IMG/VR virus record: IMGVR_UViG_3300020454_001183
Location: 1-64,000 of that record
DNA length: 64,000 nucleotides
Strand: one strand, 5' to 3'
Source: a virus
Part shown: one piece after another, positions 15,909-25,005 of the stretch
Layout: each line of letters begins with the position of its first letter
Position numbering within the stretch: position 1 is the stretch's first letter
Made by a program: the position numbers and the translations under genes
Notes under the pieces: model-generated
Seen by the model: only the letters and a program-made list of their open reading frames with translations
Told to the model about the DNA's origin: nothing
Database searches by the model: none

Positions 15909-16358
15909 TTATACCTTTAATTTTAATTTGGTTATTTGTTTTTTCTCTGTTCCATATTTTTCACAAACATATTTAATGTGTTCTCTACCTTCTCTACTAT
16001 TGTATAGAATTTCTAAATACTCATTTGCTTCTTTCTTTGAACATTGGTAATCTGTAGTTATTAAATCTACTAACCAATCTTCATACTTATCTGTTTTCTT
16101 CCCTTTAACATATCTGAGATAATGTCTACCTTTTGGTAAAATACCAATATATGCCAAATATAACGCTTTAGGTGGAAGTGATTGTGTGTAAGGTTGTAAC
16201 TCTGCTATCAAATCTATCCAATCAGGATTCATCGAAAGGAATCTATGAATCATATAATTAGACCAAGTCTTCATATCCGCTTCTTCCAATGTATCAAAGT
16301 ACTTTGGATTCTGTTCATTTGTGATTGCCTTTATGTGGTCGAATAATGATTTAGCCAT
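15909..16358 (-). CDS. gp62: clamp loader small subunit, gp62-like
   Basis: The 149-residue protein is the right length and has the style of T4-type gp62 from marine phages: SLFDHIKAITNEQNPKYF at the start, TWSNYMIHRFLSMNPDW, then LPPKALYLAYIGILPKGRHYLRYVKGKK. It acts as the single delta-like subunit of the clamp loader with four gp44 subunits. Context supports the call: it follows gp44 with only a small zinc-ribbon gene between, in the same order as T4 (45-44-62). It overlaps that gene by eight bases. Confidence 0.82.
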   Translation of the reverse strand: MAKSLFDHIKAITNEQNPKYFDTLEEADMKTWSNYMIHRFLSMNPDWIDLIAELQPYTQSLPPKALYLAYIGILPKGRHYLRYVKGKKTDKYEDWLVDLITTDYQCSKKEANEYLEILYNSREGREHIKYVCEKYGTEKKQITKLKLKV

Positions 16359-16623
16359 TTTTCTTATCTAATTTTTTTACCTCAGGAGGTAATAAATCCT
16401 CATTAACTGCTCCACATTCACCACATAGATAAACTTCTATAGGTATCATTACATCTTGCGGAGTACCCGCTGCTAATCTTGATATTGTTCTAAACTTAGC
16501 TCCACTTATAAACACATCATAACCACAATGTTTACATACCATTGGTTTTGAGTTGTTCATATCTAATTTTGGTTGCTGAGGTGGTTGATTTCCCACACCT
16601 CCAGCTCCTATAATTTTTGCCAT
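16351..16623 (-). CDS. small zinc-ribbon protein between gp44 and gp62
   Basis: The 90-residue protein has two CxxC pairs, C30-x2-C33 (VCKHCGYDVF) and C67-x2-C70 (LCGECGAVNEDL), 33 residues apart, which should bind one zinc ion. The N-terminal 25 residues are Gly/Pro/Gln-rich and probably disordered; the rest is compact. It has no enzyme motif. Its position between the clamp loader subunits, with stop/start contacts on both sides, suggests a replication-linked role, for example protein-protein bridging. T4 has no gene at this position. Confidence 0.72.
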   Translation of the reverse strand: MAKIIGAGGVGNQPPQQPKLDMNNSKPMVCKHCGYDVFISGAKFRTISRLAAGTPQDVMIPIEVYLCGECGAVNEDLLPPEVKKLDKKNG

Positions 16624-16624
16624 A

Positions 16625-17575
16625 TTATTTGTTTATTGTTGATAAAATGTTTAGTATTGTAGCCATAAAGGGTATTTCCTTATCGACTGCTAACGCATCT
16701 CTATGTTGACCTTCTGCTAATACTAAAATAACTCCACTAACCTTACCTGAAGCATATTCATCTACTTTATCATATAGAAGAGAATACATTTCAGTAAAAT
16801 CTTGCACCTTTGAATCAGCTACAGTTTGTCTAACTTTTACATATTTGTTTCTACTATCATCTGATGATTTTAATATTTCTAATATCTTAGTTTTAAAATC
16901 AGAATCTAACAAATCATTCTTTGAAAGTTTTAATGTTCCCTTAACTGAATTTAGTTGACAAGTATTTATAACTTTTCTAATATCAGGATAAGATGAATCT
17001 ATAATTGGAACTAAATCATTTACATCATATTTTATATCTTCTGATTTTAGAATCTTATCTAATTGTACTGCTACCTCTTTTTTGGATGGTGGTACAATTT
17101 GAAAGGTTTGACATCTACTTTGAATAGGGTCAATAATCTTTTCAACATAATTACAGGTCAAAATAAACCTACAATGTTTAGAAAAAGTTTCCATTAAGTT
17201 TCTAAGTATCGCTTGTGCGTTTGGTGTCATATAATCAAACTCATCTAAGATGATAATCTTATATTTCTTAAAACCTTGCGATGATGCAAAGTTTTTAACT
17301 TTATTTCTAACTGTATCTACATTGTTTTCATCGGATGCGTTTATAATCATATAATCACACTCTATTGATTTAACAATAAGTTTAGCTAATGTTGTTTTAC
17401 CAGTACCAGCTCTACCAAATAGTAAAAGATGGGGAACATCTTTTGATTCGATATAACCACTTACTTTCTCTTTTAGATGTTCGTTACCAACATAATCATC
17501 TAATTTTATCGGTCTATATTTTTCAACCCAAAGTGAGTTGTCAACCATTTCTTCTTTTTGTTCAAAAAAACTCAT
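16625..17575 (-). CDS. gp44: clamp loader large subunit, gp44-like
   Basis: This 316-residue AAA+ ATPase begins with the typical WVEKYRP, has Walker A GRAGTGKT at 54-61, Walker B with the DE-box in IIILDEFDYM, sensor-1 LTCNYVEKI and the arginine-finger SRC motif (QSRCQTF). Sensor-2 follows in PDIRKVINTCQ. Four gp44 subunits plus gp62 load the gp45 clamp using ATP. It lies two bases downstream of the DUF4338-like gene and two bases before the zinc-ribbon gene. All catalytic residues appear intact. Confidence 0.96.
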   Translation of the reverse strand: MSFFEQKEEMVDNSLWVEKYRPIKLDDYVGNEHLKEKVSGYIESKDVPHLLLFGRAGTGKTTLAKLIVKSIECDYMIINASDENNVDTVRNKVKNFASSQGFKKYKIIILDEFDYMTPNAQAILRNLMETFSKHCRFILTCNYVEKIIDPIQSRCQTFQIVPPSKKEVAVQLDKILKSEDIKYDVNDLVPIIDSSYPDIRKVINTCQLNSVKGTLKLSKNDLLDSDFKTKILEILKSSDDSRNKYVKVRQTVADSKVQDFTEMYSLLYDKVDEYASGKVSGVILVLAEGQHRDALAVDKEIPFMATILNILSTINK

Positions 17576-17576
17576 A

Positions 17577-18788
17577 TTATCTTCCTACTTCTTTTAAGTA
17601 ATTATTTTTCATTTTATCCCAATCCATACCAATAGCATCTATATAGTATAAATGTTCTGGCTTTAATCTATTGGAATCATATAACTTAGTGTATCTTTTA
17701 ATAGCTTGTCTTTTCCACCACTTATTAATGTAATCAATACCCTCAGTAAATTTCTTCTTCATCTTTAAATCTTTTTCTTCGATTTGTGAACGAAGGAACT
17801 CAGGTCCGTTTTCATACATCATAGCAAGATACACTCCTCTTTTAAATCCATGATGATAACTAGATTGTTTGATACCACACTCTTTAAAGATTTGTCCTAA
17901 AATCTTTTGTTTGATACCACTAACAGGTCCGTTTCTTTCATAACCCATACTCTTACCATTTCTTTCTCTTTCTTCGGTAATATGTTTCTTATACCAATCT
18001 TCTCTGTTTTCTTTCAACCATTGGTGCCACGGGTCATAAAACTCATCATCTGGTTTGATTGATATCTTTCCAGCTGATTCACCTAAAGTTTTAAAATGTG
18101 GGATACCATTATACTGAGAATGAATACCATATAAAGAAGTTGTACCAACTGCTATAAGAGTTTGTCCATATTTCTTTTTCCAATATTCTCTAACCTCAGG
18201 TACAGTAGTCATCATAGCAGTAAGTTTACCTCCTAAGAAATTATATCCCAAAGGTTGTGTACAAACAATCGTTGATGCGATTGTTGTAAAGTTTAGTTTA
18301 CCTTTTTTGAATTTATCTTCCTTAGTCCAACCAATATATTTATCCCTCACACCCATTGATGTAACATCAGATGCAAGTGATACCATACCTAAAAGTTTAC
18401 CACTCTTTTTATCTTTAATAAATAACTTAACATTTCGACCAGGATTAGCTGTCCAGCTCATTGTATGAATCATTCTTCTAAGATGAGTCCACTTTGTAGA
18501 TTCATTCTTATCTTCAACGATTTCAACATATGGTTCTAATTCCTCAATCTCTTTAATTGTAAGTTCTTTATTATTAATATCTGTAGGTTTCCACTGCCAA
18601 TCATAATAAGATGCTATAGTAGATTTATCTCTAAGCATAGAATCTTCTTGCAACTCTACCCACTTTTTGTACAGAGTTTGTTCCTCTACACTCATCTGCA
18701 TGAGGTAATCCATATTTTCAATGAGTTTTCGTTTCTCATCTTCAAATACAAATTGAGGTTTGGCTGGTTCTGTATCCCAAAAACTCAT
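17577..18788 (-). CDS. DUF4338-like protein inside the clamp/clamp-loader operon
   Basis: The 403-residue protein has a central region that recalls DUF4338, known from DruA-type proteins: GKLLGMVSLASD, then RDKYIGW, GYNFLGGKLTAMM, VREYWKKKYGQTLIAVGTTSLYG. The N-terminal 100 residues are helical and the C-terminal 120 basic and aromatic. DUF4338 proteins occur in the Druantia defence system and in phages; their biochemical activity is not settled. It overlaps the clamp gene stop by one base (TAATG) and precedes gp44 by two bases. In T4 these two genes are adjacent. The family assignment is from pattern recall and is moderate. Confidence 0.55.
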   Translation of the reverse strand: MSFWDTEPAKPQFVFEDEKRKLIENMDYLMQMSVEEQTLYKKWVELQEDSMLRDKSTIASYYDWQWKPTDINNKELTIKEIEELEPYVEIVEDKNESTKWTHLRRMIHTMSWTANPGRNVKLFIKDKKSGKLLGMVSLASDVTSMGVRDKYIGWTKEDKFKKGKLNFTTIASTIVCTQPLGYNFLGGKLTAMMTTVPEVREYWKKKYGQTLIAVGTTSLYGIHSQYNGIPHFKTLGESAGKISIKPDDEFYDPWHQWLKENREDWYKKHITEERERNGKSMGYERNGPVSGIKQKILGQIFKECGIKQSSYHHGFKRGVYLAMMYENGPEFLRSQIEEKDLKMKKKFTEGIDYINKWWKRQAIKRYTKLYDSNRLKPEHLYYIDAIGMDWDKMKNNYLKEVGR

Positions 18789-19483
18789 TACTTAATCTCC
18801 ACCAAGTAATAGTTAGAAGTATAATCACCATCTTCGAAAGCTACATGCGCTAATCCTTTTGATGAAATTTTAAGTGATGATTTATTTGAACCTTTGTTTG
18901 CAGTTAATATTTCTTTTAAATATTTAGCTGAAAATGCTATAGGGTCTATATCATTATCACAACTACAATTTACAGAAATAGAAATTCTGTTTGAATTGAT
19001 TGATGAATATCCTAAGATGATTTCACCTTTGTTGTTTTTACAAGTAAATGTAAATGTATCTGCATCTGCTAATGCTCCTTTTGATTTGATGTATTTATTA
19101 ATAAACTCATCATCTAAAGTGATATCAGCATCAAACGGAGGAAGTTCTTTTAAATCAGGTACTGCTGGGATAACAGATGGTGCAGCTAACATATACTGTA
19201 CCTTTGTTCCATTATCACTAAATTTTATAGCGCCTGTTGTTTCTTCTACTTTTATTGATGAATCTAATACACTTAATAATCCTTTTAGTTGAGAAGTGGT
19301 ATATATACCAAACTCACCTGTTGGGAAGTCCTTTTCAGATACAGTAACATCACCTAATAAAGTTTTGTCATCTGAAATCATTTTAACCGATACTGAATCA
19401 TCGGTTGAGTTTAACATTACAGATTCAACCTCACCACCGAGATTGTATCTATTAATGAAGCCATTTAATTTTGCTTTTTCCAT
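18788..19483 (-). CDS. gp45: sliding clamp, gp45-like
   Basis: The 231-residue protein is the size of T4 gp45 and has the repeated beta-alpha pattern of sliding clamps. Visible segments include MLNSTDDSVSVKMISDD, FGIYTTSQLKGLLSVLDSSI and IAFSAKYLKEILTANKG (the last two being the helices lining the ring). It forms a trimeric ring that tethers the polymerase and, in T4, also activates late transcription. Identity is supported by position: directly upstream of gp44/gp62 and downstream of polymerase gp43. It has a ribosome site (AAAGG) and its own class A promoter. Confidence 0.88.
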   Translation of the reverse strand: MEKAKLNGFINRYNLGGEVESVMLNSTDDSVSVKMISDDKTLLGDVTVSEKDFPTGEFGIYTTSQLKGLLSVLDSSIKVEETTGAIKFSDNGTKVQYMLAAPSVIPAVPDLKELPPFDADITLDDEFINKYIKSKGALADADTFTFTCKNNKGEIILGYSSINSNRISISVNCSCDNDIDPIAFSAKYLKEILTANKGSNKSSLKISSKGLAHVAFEDGDYTSNYYLVEIK

Positions 19484-19516
19484 AATTATCCTTTTACTAA
19501 TTTTAATTTATTTATA

Positions 19517-19547
19517 CTAATATACGAAAAATTTTCCACATTTCCAA
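19517..19547 (-). promoter_or_regulatory. class A promoter, upstream of sliding clamp
   Basis: Minus strand: TTGG at 19547-19544, 19 bases, TATATTAG at 19524-19517, with TTTTTCG immediately before the -7 box. It lies in the 65-base gap between polymerase and clamp genes, 33 bases from the clamp ATG. Confidence 0.75.
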
Positions 19548-19548
19548 A

Positions 19549-22068
19549 TTAAAATGAAAAAAACTTTTCTGCTGTTTTGGTTGAGGATAAAACTTCACCC
19601 CAATCCATTGCGTTATAAAAATCTTCTAACTTTTTTAATAATTCTCTTTCGAAGATTTTATCATAATCAATGTATGTATTGACTAATTCCATTATTTCCT
19701 TTGGGTCATCGTAACCTTTAAATGCTACTCCATCTAATCCCATTGGATTTTGTTTCAAATAAACCCACTTTACTTTATCACCATTTTTCATAGGTTCATA
19801 TTTCATCTCACATTTAAAATGAGATAATAATTGATTGAAAGCAATAGCTGCTTTTACATGCGCTGGTGTTCCCAACTTAAATTGAAACATTCTTTGTTGT
19901 TTACCTTTGGGTAAATACTTTGTTAGATTTTTAACTGATGTATTTTTTGCTATTTGTACAACATTCATTTCGGATAAACCTTTTTTGAATCCCCAAATTT
20001 TATCAGTTAACTCATTCTCTGTATTACCTTTTAGAATATCGATAAGTACTTCACTCATAAACTTCCTAAAAGCCGCTGGATAAGATGACCTAACAACATC
20101 TAATCCCTTTACATCTAACTTGTCAACAGCTACCCCATTATCAGAAATAATCCACTGTGCGTACCGTTTCTTTGCTATCCATATTCCACTCTTTGAAACA
20201 TATTCTTTTTTAATTTCAAATCGATGTTTATCTTTATCAACATTAAAAACCTTTTCGGATAAAATATCATAGAATCCATTTAGATAATCTTGCATTTCTT
20301 CAGCTATCTCATTTACGAAACCAGCTATTGTATCTTGCTCATTATCTTTCCAATCGGGTATTCTCTTATCTAATAAAGGTACTGCTGAAAAGAATACAGA
20401 ATCAGTATCGATGTATATGTTAGAATCCAAAGTACTATCACCAAGCTCCTTATTGTACTTGATGTTAGCCATATCAGCAGTTGATTTAATAACTGTCTGT
20501 CCTGTCGTGGTAACAGCGGTAGCATTATCAACATCATAGAACCGAAAGGCAGGAAGACCAAGCACCCCATATAAAGAGTTAAGTAGAATCTTCTGTACCA
20601 ACTGACGTTTTTTATACCATTCGTATTTAGCTTTGTTTCCAGCTTTTCCATATTTTTTCATTTCGTTTTTGAACTCTACCCTCTGATTAAACCAAATATC
20701 TAAGATATCAGGTATACAACCAACTGTATCTGTTCTATATAATACACCATTTGATGCTACTGAAAACTTTGATTTATCAAAAAACTTTTTAAGGTTCTCT
20801 TGAGTAATCGTATCTCCATTGATAATCCATTTATCTCTTTTATTTTTTACAAATTCTTCTGCACTCCAATCTTGGATTTTACCAACTTTAGTTTCAGGTG
20901 AAATATTAATACTCATAATAATAGAGGGATATAGAGAAGTTAAATCCAAATCATAAATCCATTCGTACTTACCAACAATAGGTGCCTTCACATATGCTCC
21001 AATGAATTTTTCTTCATTATTATCCCTAAGAGCTTGCATTCTTTCTTGTCTATCAGCAGGTTTGTTCGGTGCTACGATACCTTTCCTCTTTAGGTAACAT
21101 AGTAATGCTCCCTCTAAGTATTTTGAAGAATAAACAAAATCCTCATATGGAACGTGGCCTGCATGACAGATACCTCTAGCAGTGTCGATGAATTGCAACT
21201 TCTTATCCATATCTACAACTAATTCAACATCTACTAAGTTGTACTCAATGAACTTCTCTATATCATCTCTGAATAGTTGGTCTAAGTTACCTTGATATTC
21301 TATTTTACCTCTACCAACTTCTTTTTTTGCAATAGAATCCAATCGGTAATTATCCAACTCTGTATAAGTAAAGTTTTTATAAAGTGCTAAATAATCTAAA
21401 TATGATACACCAGCCATAAAGAATCTTTTTCTATAAGGTGACCAGAAACATTCACCAATAGGTGATAACCTATTTGCTTGTCTCTTACCTAATAGATTTT
21501 TAATTCTATTGTAAAGATATGGTGTATCAAAGTAATCAATATTCCAACCCGTAACAATTGATGGGTTGATATATTCATATAGTTCTAAATATTTTTCTAA
21601 GAGTTCAGCTTCACTTCTAAATGGTAAAACAATTGCTTTATCAGTTTTCTTATTTGATAAACCACCCTCCTTATCTAAAACTAAAACATAATACTGATTG
21701 GTTGCCGAATCATGCAAAGCAATAGAGGTTATCTCATTCTTAGCTTCTTGCATATCGGGCAAACCAGTTTCCATTTCAACCTCAATATCATATGTAAGGG
21801 TAACATGACCGATTGATGGTTCATCTGATTCAGTATAAGTATCTACCAAAACTCTAGTGGTTTCGGGTACATCGGATTCAAATAAATTATGATTATCTTT
21901 TTGGAATTTATAGATTTTAGTTAATCTATCTCCATACAAAGATATATGTTCCCCATTCTGTGCTTTCTCATAAGCATATCTTGTGTAAGGAAAAGTTCTA
22001 TATCCTAATTTATCATCCCATAAATGGATGAGATTTTTTTCTCTCTGATAATATACATTTTGGTACAT
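19549..22068 (-). CDS. gp43: family B DNA polymerase, gp43-like
   Basis: The 839-residue replicative polymerase has a complete exonuclease and polymerase. Exo I is DIE at 94-96, Exo II GWNIDYFD near 174-181, and Exo III YNLVDVELV near 276-284. The polymerase motifs are A DLTSLYPSI (from 375), B around KKRQLVQKILLNSLYG (486-501), and C YIDTDSVF (552-559). It is the expected size for T4 gp43, and no frame break or intein is seen. It overlaps the upstream glycosyltransferase stop by one base, so the two are co-translated, which is unusual for a core replication gene. Confidence 0.97.
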   Translation of the reverse strand: MYQNVYYQREKNLIHLWDDKLGYRTFPYTRYAYEKAQNGEHISLYGDRLTKIYKFQKDNHNLFESDVPETTRVLVDTYTESDEPSIGHVTLTYDIEVEMETGLPDMQEAKNEITSIALHDSATNQYYVLVLDKEGGLSNKKTDKAIVLPFRSEAELLEKYLELYEYINPSIVTGWNIDYFDTPYLYNRIKNLLGKRQANRLSPIGECFWSPYRKRFFMAGVSYLDYLALYKNFTYTELDNYRLDSIAKKEVGRGKIEYQGNLDQLFRDDIEKFIEYNLVDVELVVDMDKKLQFIDTARGICHAGHVPYEDFVYSSKYLEGALLCYLKRKGIVAPNKPADRQERMQALRDNNEEKFIGAYVKAPIVGKYEWIYDLDLTSLYPSIIMSINISPETKVGKIQDWSAEEFVKNKRDKWIINGDTITQENLKKFFDKSKFSVASNGVLYRTDTVGCIPDILDIWFNQRVEFKNEMKKYGKAGNKAKYEWYKKRQLVQKILLNSLYGVLGLPAFRFYDVDNATAVTTTGQTVIKSTADMANIKYNKELGDSTLDSNIYIDTDSVFFSAVPLLDKRIPDWKDNEQDTIAGFVNEIAEEMQDYLNGFYDILSEKVFNVDKDKHRFEIKKEYVSKSGIWIAKKRYAQWIISDNGVAVDKLDVKGLDVVRSSYPAAFRKFMSEVLIDILKGNTENELTDKIWGFKKGLSEMNVVQIAKNTSVKNLTKYLPKGKQQRMFQFKLGTPAHVKAAIAFNQLLSHFKCEMKYEPMKNGDKVKWVYLKQNPMGLDGVAFKGYDDPKEIMELVNTYIDYDKIFERELLKKLEDFYNAMDWGEVLSSTKTAEKFFSF

Positions 22069-23195
22069 TAAGTATTTAATTGTTTATGAAGTTCTTTAAT
22101 CATTTTACCTTCGTTTGTAGATAATTCTTTTGCTCTTTCTAAAGAACGAAGTTCGTGGGTAAATCTAAATATATCATCATCCAACATTTTATCTAATAAA
22201 TCGAAAAATTCTTTTTTCTTTGTAAAAAATAAACCATTTGGGTCTATCTCTCTATAACATAATGAGTCTTGGAATATCATCGGAGTACCATTCATCATAC
22301 AATCAGTACCACTAACACTCCAACCATAGTTTGTTTGTCTCATCTGAACACCAACTTTACAATTTTGTAACCTTTCATAATATTCGTGCTTTGGTACTTT
22401 TGTATTATCAATCCAATTTTCAGGTGATTTACCAGCTAATTGTGGCACCCAAACTACAAAATCCTCTCTTTGTTTTCTGTACTCTCTCATTAACTTTATA
22501 AAAGCTGGATATCCTTTATAACCAGCTGCTCTATGATTGAATACAATAATATTTCTTTTTTCATCTGATGGTTTCTCAATTATCTTAGATTTATCTACAC
22601 CTAAATTCCAAACCTTTAGAATATTATCTAAATCAGAAACAACCTCTTTACTAAAGGTTTCACTAGCTTCTTCCAATACTCTGTTCTTTTGGTCTTGTGT
22701 ATTAAGATAACAAGTATCCATTTGTGATACTCCTAATAATTCTATAGGTAACCACATCCATTTTGCTTTACCTGCTCTTCTATCAACCCCATTAGCAGAT
22801 TTCATTTCCCACCAATGACAGTATCCAATTATTTTTGTATCAATTTTATTTCTATATCTACCAACTTGAACCCAATCTGGTAAGTGTGAATAGATAACAT
22901 CGTAATCAACATCCTTCATTATTTTAATTAAATCAGGTGGGAATGCTCTTTGATTCATCATATCACCTGAGAATGGTAGGATGTGTTGTTTTACATTTTC
23001 TAAGTTTAGTTTCCTAACGGGTTTTGGTAAGATTACATTCCAATAGTATTCTCCCTCTCTATCGAGTGCGATAATGTGATTATACAGAACATCTACGAAA
23101 GAATCCTTTTCAATGCTACCAGCATTGGTGATATTTGGTATCACCAACACCTTTCTAGCATCTTTGTAATCTATTTTAGTTTCCCAGAAACTCAT
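22068..23195 (-). CDS. GT-B glycosyltransferase in the replication operon
   Basis: The 375-residue protein reads as a GT-B fold enzyme: an N-terminal Rossmann strand ARKVLVIPNITNAG, a central FNHRAAGYKGYPAFIKLM with the typical inter-domain helix, and a donor-site segment VGVQMRQTNYGWSVSGTDCMMNGTPMIFQD, in which the usual Glu-rich signature is replaced by Ser/Asp. Acceptor and sugar are unknown. It lies between the DUF262-HNH gene and the DNA polymerase, overlapping each by one base (TAATG). Location within replication genes raises the possibility that it glycosylates modified DNA bases, as T4 alpha- and beta-glucosyltransferases do. That is inference only. Confidence 0.68.
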   Translation of the reverse strand: MSFWETKIDYKDARKVLVIPNITNAGSIEKDSFVDVLYNHIIALDREGEYYWNVILPKPVRKLNLENVKQHILPFSGDMMNQRAFPPDLIKIMKDVDYDVIYSHLPDWVQVGRYRNKIDTKIIGYCHWWEMKSANGVDRRAGKAKWMWLPIELLGVSQMDTCYLNTQDQKNRVLEEASETFSKEVVSDLDNILKVWNLGVDKSKIIEKPSDEKRNIIVFNHRAAGYKGYPAFIKLMREYRKQREDFVVWVPQLAGKSPENWIDNTKVPKHEYYERLQNCKVGVQMRQTNYGWSVSGTDCMMNGTPMIFQDSLCYREIDPNGLFFTKKKEFFDLLDKMLDDDIFRFTHELRSLERAKELSTNEGKMIKELHKQLNT

Positions 23196-24895
23196 TATCC
23201 AATAACCATTTCTTTAACATTTTTAATTTGAGATTCACTTAAAGTAATCGAACCTTTTAAAATGTACTTAGATAATCCATCGAAATCTTCATAGCCATAT
23301 TTTTCACATAAGTACTCAACATCATTAATATCCATTCCACTTGATTTCATATCATTTGCAGATTTGGATAAAATCTGTCCATTTTTAACATCGGTAGGTC
23401 CACCAAATGCGTATGGTAAAATATGGTCTACCGCATATTCGGTTTTATTTAAATCAACTCCTGTCTGTTTACATTTACCATCTTGTTCAGCCCATAAATA
23501 GTCAAATTGCTTTTGACTGAATGTTCTAGCATCATCTTTAGAATTTGTTTTCAAACCAAAAGTATTTGAACCTTTAGTAAGAAAATGATAATAGATGTAT
23601 TGAAGGTCATCAACTCTCGCTCCCCCAGTAAATACTGATGGGAACATATGAGTTTCATGATACTTTACATTAGTTGGTTGTTCTGATTTTGGAAGAGGGA
23701 CAACCTTACCATTATCTAATTTATAAAGTTGATGTGGATTGTGCTTTACCTTTGATTTCAAAAGTTCAGTATAAGCTTGTTTTAATTCTTTATAGAATTT
23801 TTTTGCATTTGGATTGTATTTACTAAATCCTCCTGCATTTTTAGCTGATTCTGCTATCAACATTATCAACTTTTTGATAGCTCCTTTACCCCATGTTCCG
23901 TTTCTTTTTTCGGATAATCTACCACATTTAATAACATCATTTAGTATAGTAAGTAGTTTATCCAAATCACTTGATAAAGAATCATCTTCATTCTTTAATC
24001 GTTTGATAAGATTTTCATCACGATACATTTTATTCAATTCAGGTTGAGATTCCAAACCTATAAATCCATCGGTGAAAATACCACCGTTATATAGATAGTA
24101 AAGAGCGAATGATATCATTTCATCAGTTGCTCTTCTAGTGATAGGAACTGAAACATTAGCTAATGTTTTACCTTTTGAATTTGTTAAAATTTCTTTAAAT
24201 ATACTGAGTGCATGTTTAGAATCAACTGCTCCTTTATTTCTACAAATATCAGCTACTATATTATCAATAGCGTTTCTTTTATCAGCATGAGACATATCAT
24301 GCAAATCATTCAACTTCAGAAATAAATCCTCAGCTTCTTTATCAGTAATACCTCTGTATTCATATATTTCAAATTTTAGATTCCAAATATATGTTTCTAA
24401 AAATGGATAGTTTACAATAATATCCTTAAATGTCATATTAGATAAATCAAAATGTTTACCATTTACATCGGTTAAAATAGTACCCTCTGGTAATCTAACA
24501 TATCCATTTAAGAATTTATATACTGTACGAGTTCTGTGTCCTCCATCAACAATTTCCCAAATTCCATCTTTTAATCTTAAATGGACTGGTTGGAATGGAT
24601 TATCCATAAGGATATCCCTCATCAAATTCTTTTGCCATTGGTTACCCTCTCCAAAGAGTAACATAGTACCATCAACATCTGGTCTTTGATACTTAGGTTT
24701 ATCATTTACAGTTTTGTTACCAAATGATTGGTACATTTTAGTAAAAGTCCAATCATTATGATTTGGAGTAACTTTACTTTTCATTGGTACAAACACATAC
24801 TTTACTTCAGTATTTGTACTTTCATCCACTACTATAGTGGGATTTTTAATTGTTCGGCGAGTTTTACGATTTGCCGAAATCTCAATTGTGTTCAT
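23195..24895 (-). CDS. DUF262-HNH protein (GmrSD-like)
   Basis: The 566-residue protein combines an N-terminal DUF262-type nucleotide-binding domain (FQPVHLRLKDGIWEIVDGGH, with the D-G-G-H-R-T-R-T motif near 118-125) with a C-terminal HNH nuclease (YAVDHILPYAFGG followed by NGQILSKSANDMKSS, with the DH pair and later N). DUF262 is also the GmrS fold of the GmrSD type IV restriction enzyme, which cuts glucosylated DNA. It may cut rival phage or host DNA. It begins one base inside the glycosyltransferase stop and is preceded by a leader hairpin and class A promoter. Confidence 0.85.
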   Translation of the reverse strand: MNTIEISANRKTRRTIKNPTIVVDESTNTEVKYVFVPMKSKVTPNHNDWTFTKMYQSFGNKTVNDKPKYQRPDVDGTMLLFGEGNQWQKNLMRDILMDNPFQPVHLRLKDGIWEIVDGGHRTRTVYKFLNGYVRLPEGTILTDVNGKHFDLSNMTFKDIIVNYPFLETYIWNLKFEIYEYRGITDKEAEDLFLKLNDLHDMSHADKRNAIDNIVADICRNKGAVDSKHALSIFKEILTNSKGKTLANVSVPITRRATDEMISFALYYLYNGGIFTDGFIGLESQPELNKMYRDENLIKRLKNEDDSLSSDLDKLLTILNDVIKCGRLSEKRNGTWGKGAIKKLIMLIAESAKNAGGFSKYNPNAKKFYKELKQAYTELLKSKVKHNPHQLYKLDNGKVVPLPKSEQPTNVKYHETHMFPSVFTGGARVDDLQYIYYHFLTKGSNTFGLKTNSKDDARTFSQKQFDYLWAEQDGKCKQTGVDLNKTEYAVDHILPYAFGGPTDVKNGQILSKSANDMKSSGMDINDVEYLCEKYGYEDFDGLSKYILKGSITLSESQIKNVKEMVIG

Positions 24896-24933
24896 ATAAA
24901 TTTATTTATGCCCGTTAATTATTTTATAGTATC

Positions 24934-24951
24934 AGAACTTGGGCTAGTTCT
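24934..24951 (-). promoter_or_regulatory. leader hairpin of the DUF262-HNH transcript
   Basis: A perfect 6-bp inverted repeat (AGAACT ... AGTTCT) with a six-base loop lies in the leader between the class A promoter and the DUF262-HNH ATG. There is no U-tract, so it is not a terminator. It could be a translational operator or mRNA-stability element. The function is untested. Confidence 0.35.
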
Positions 24952-24973
24952 TCAACCTTTTTTAAATCTACTA

Positions 24974-25004
24974 CTAATATACGAAAAATATTTGAAACTA
25001 CCAA
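24974..25004 (-). promoter_or_regulatory. class A promoter, upstream of DUF262-HNH
   Basis: Minus strand: TTGG at 25004-25001, 19 bases, TATATTAG at 24981-24974, preceded by TTTTCG. It begins right after the stop of the FEN-type nuclease gene and drives the DUF262-HNH, glycosyltransferase and polymerase run. The ATG lies 78 bases downstream, so this is the longest class A leader. Confidence 0.75.
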
Positions 25005-25005
25005 A

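Noticed and set aside
16625-23195. Shared N-terminal MSFW/MSFF start of three genes (16625, 17577, 22068) as a common targeting sequence
   Set aside because: Only four residues agree and the rest differ; chance or local duplication of a start region is sufficient.
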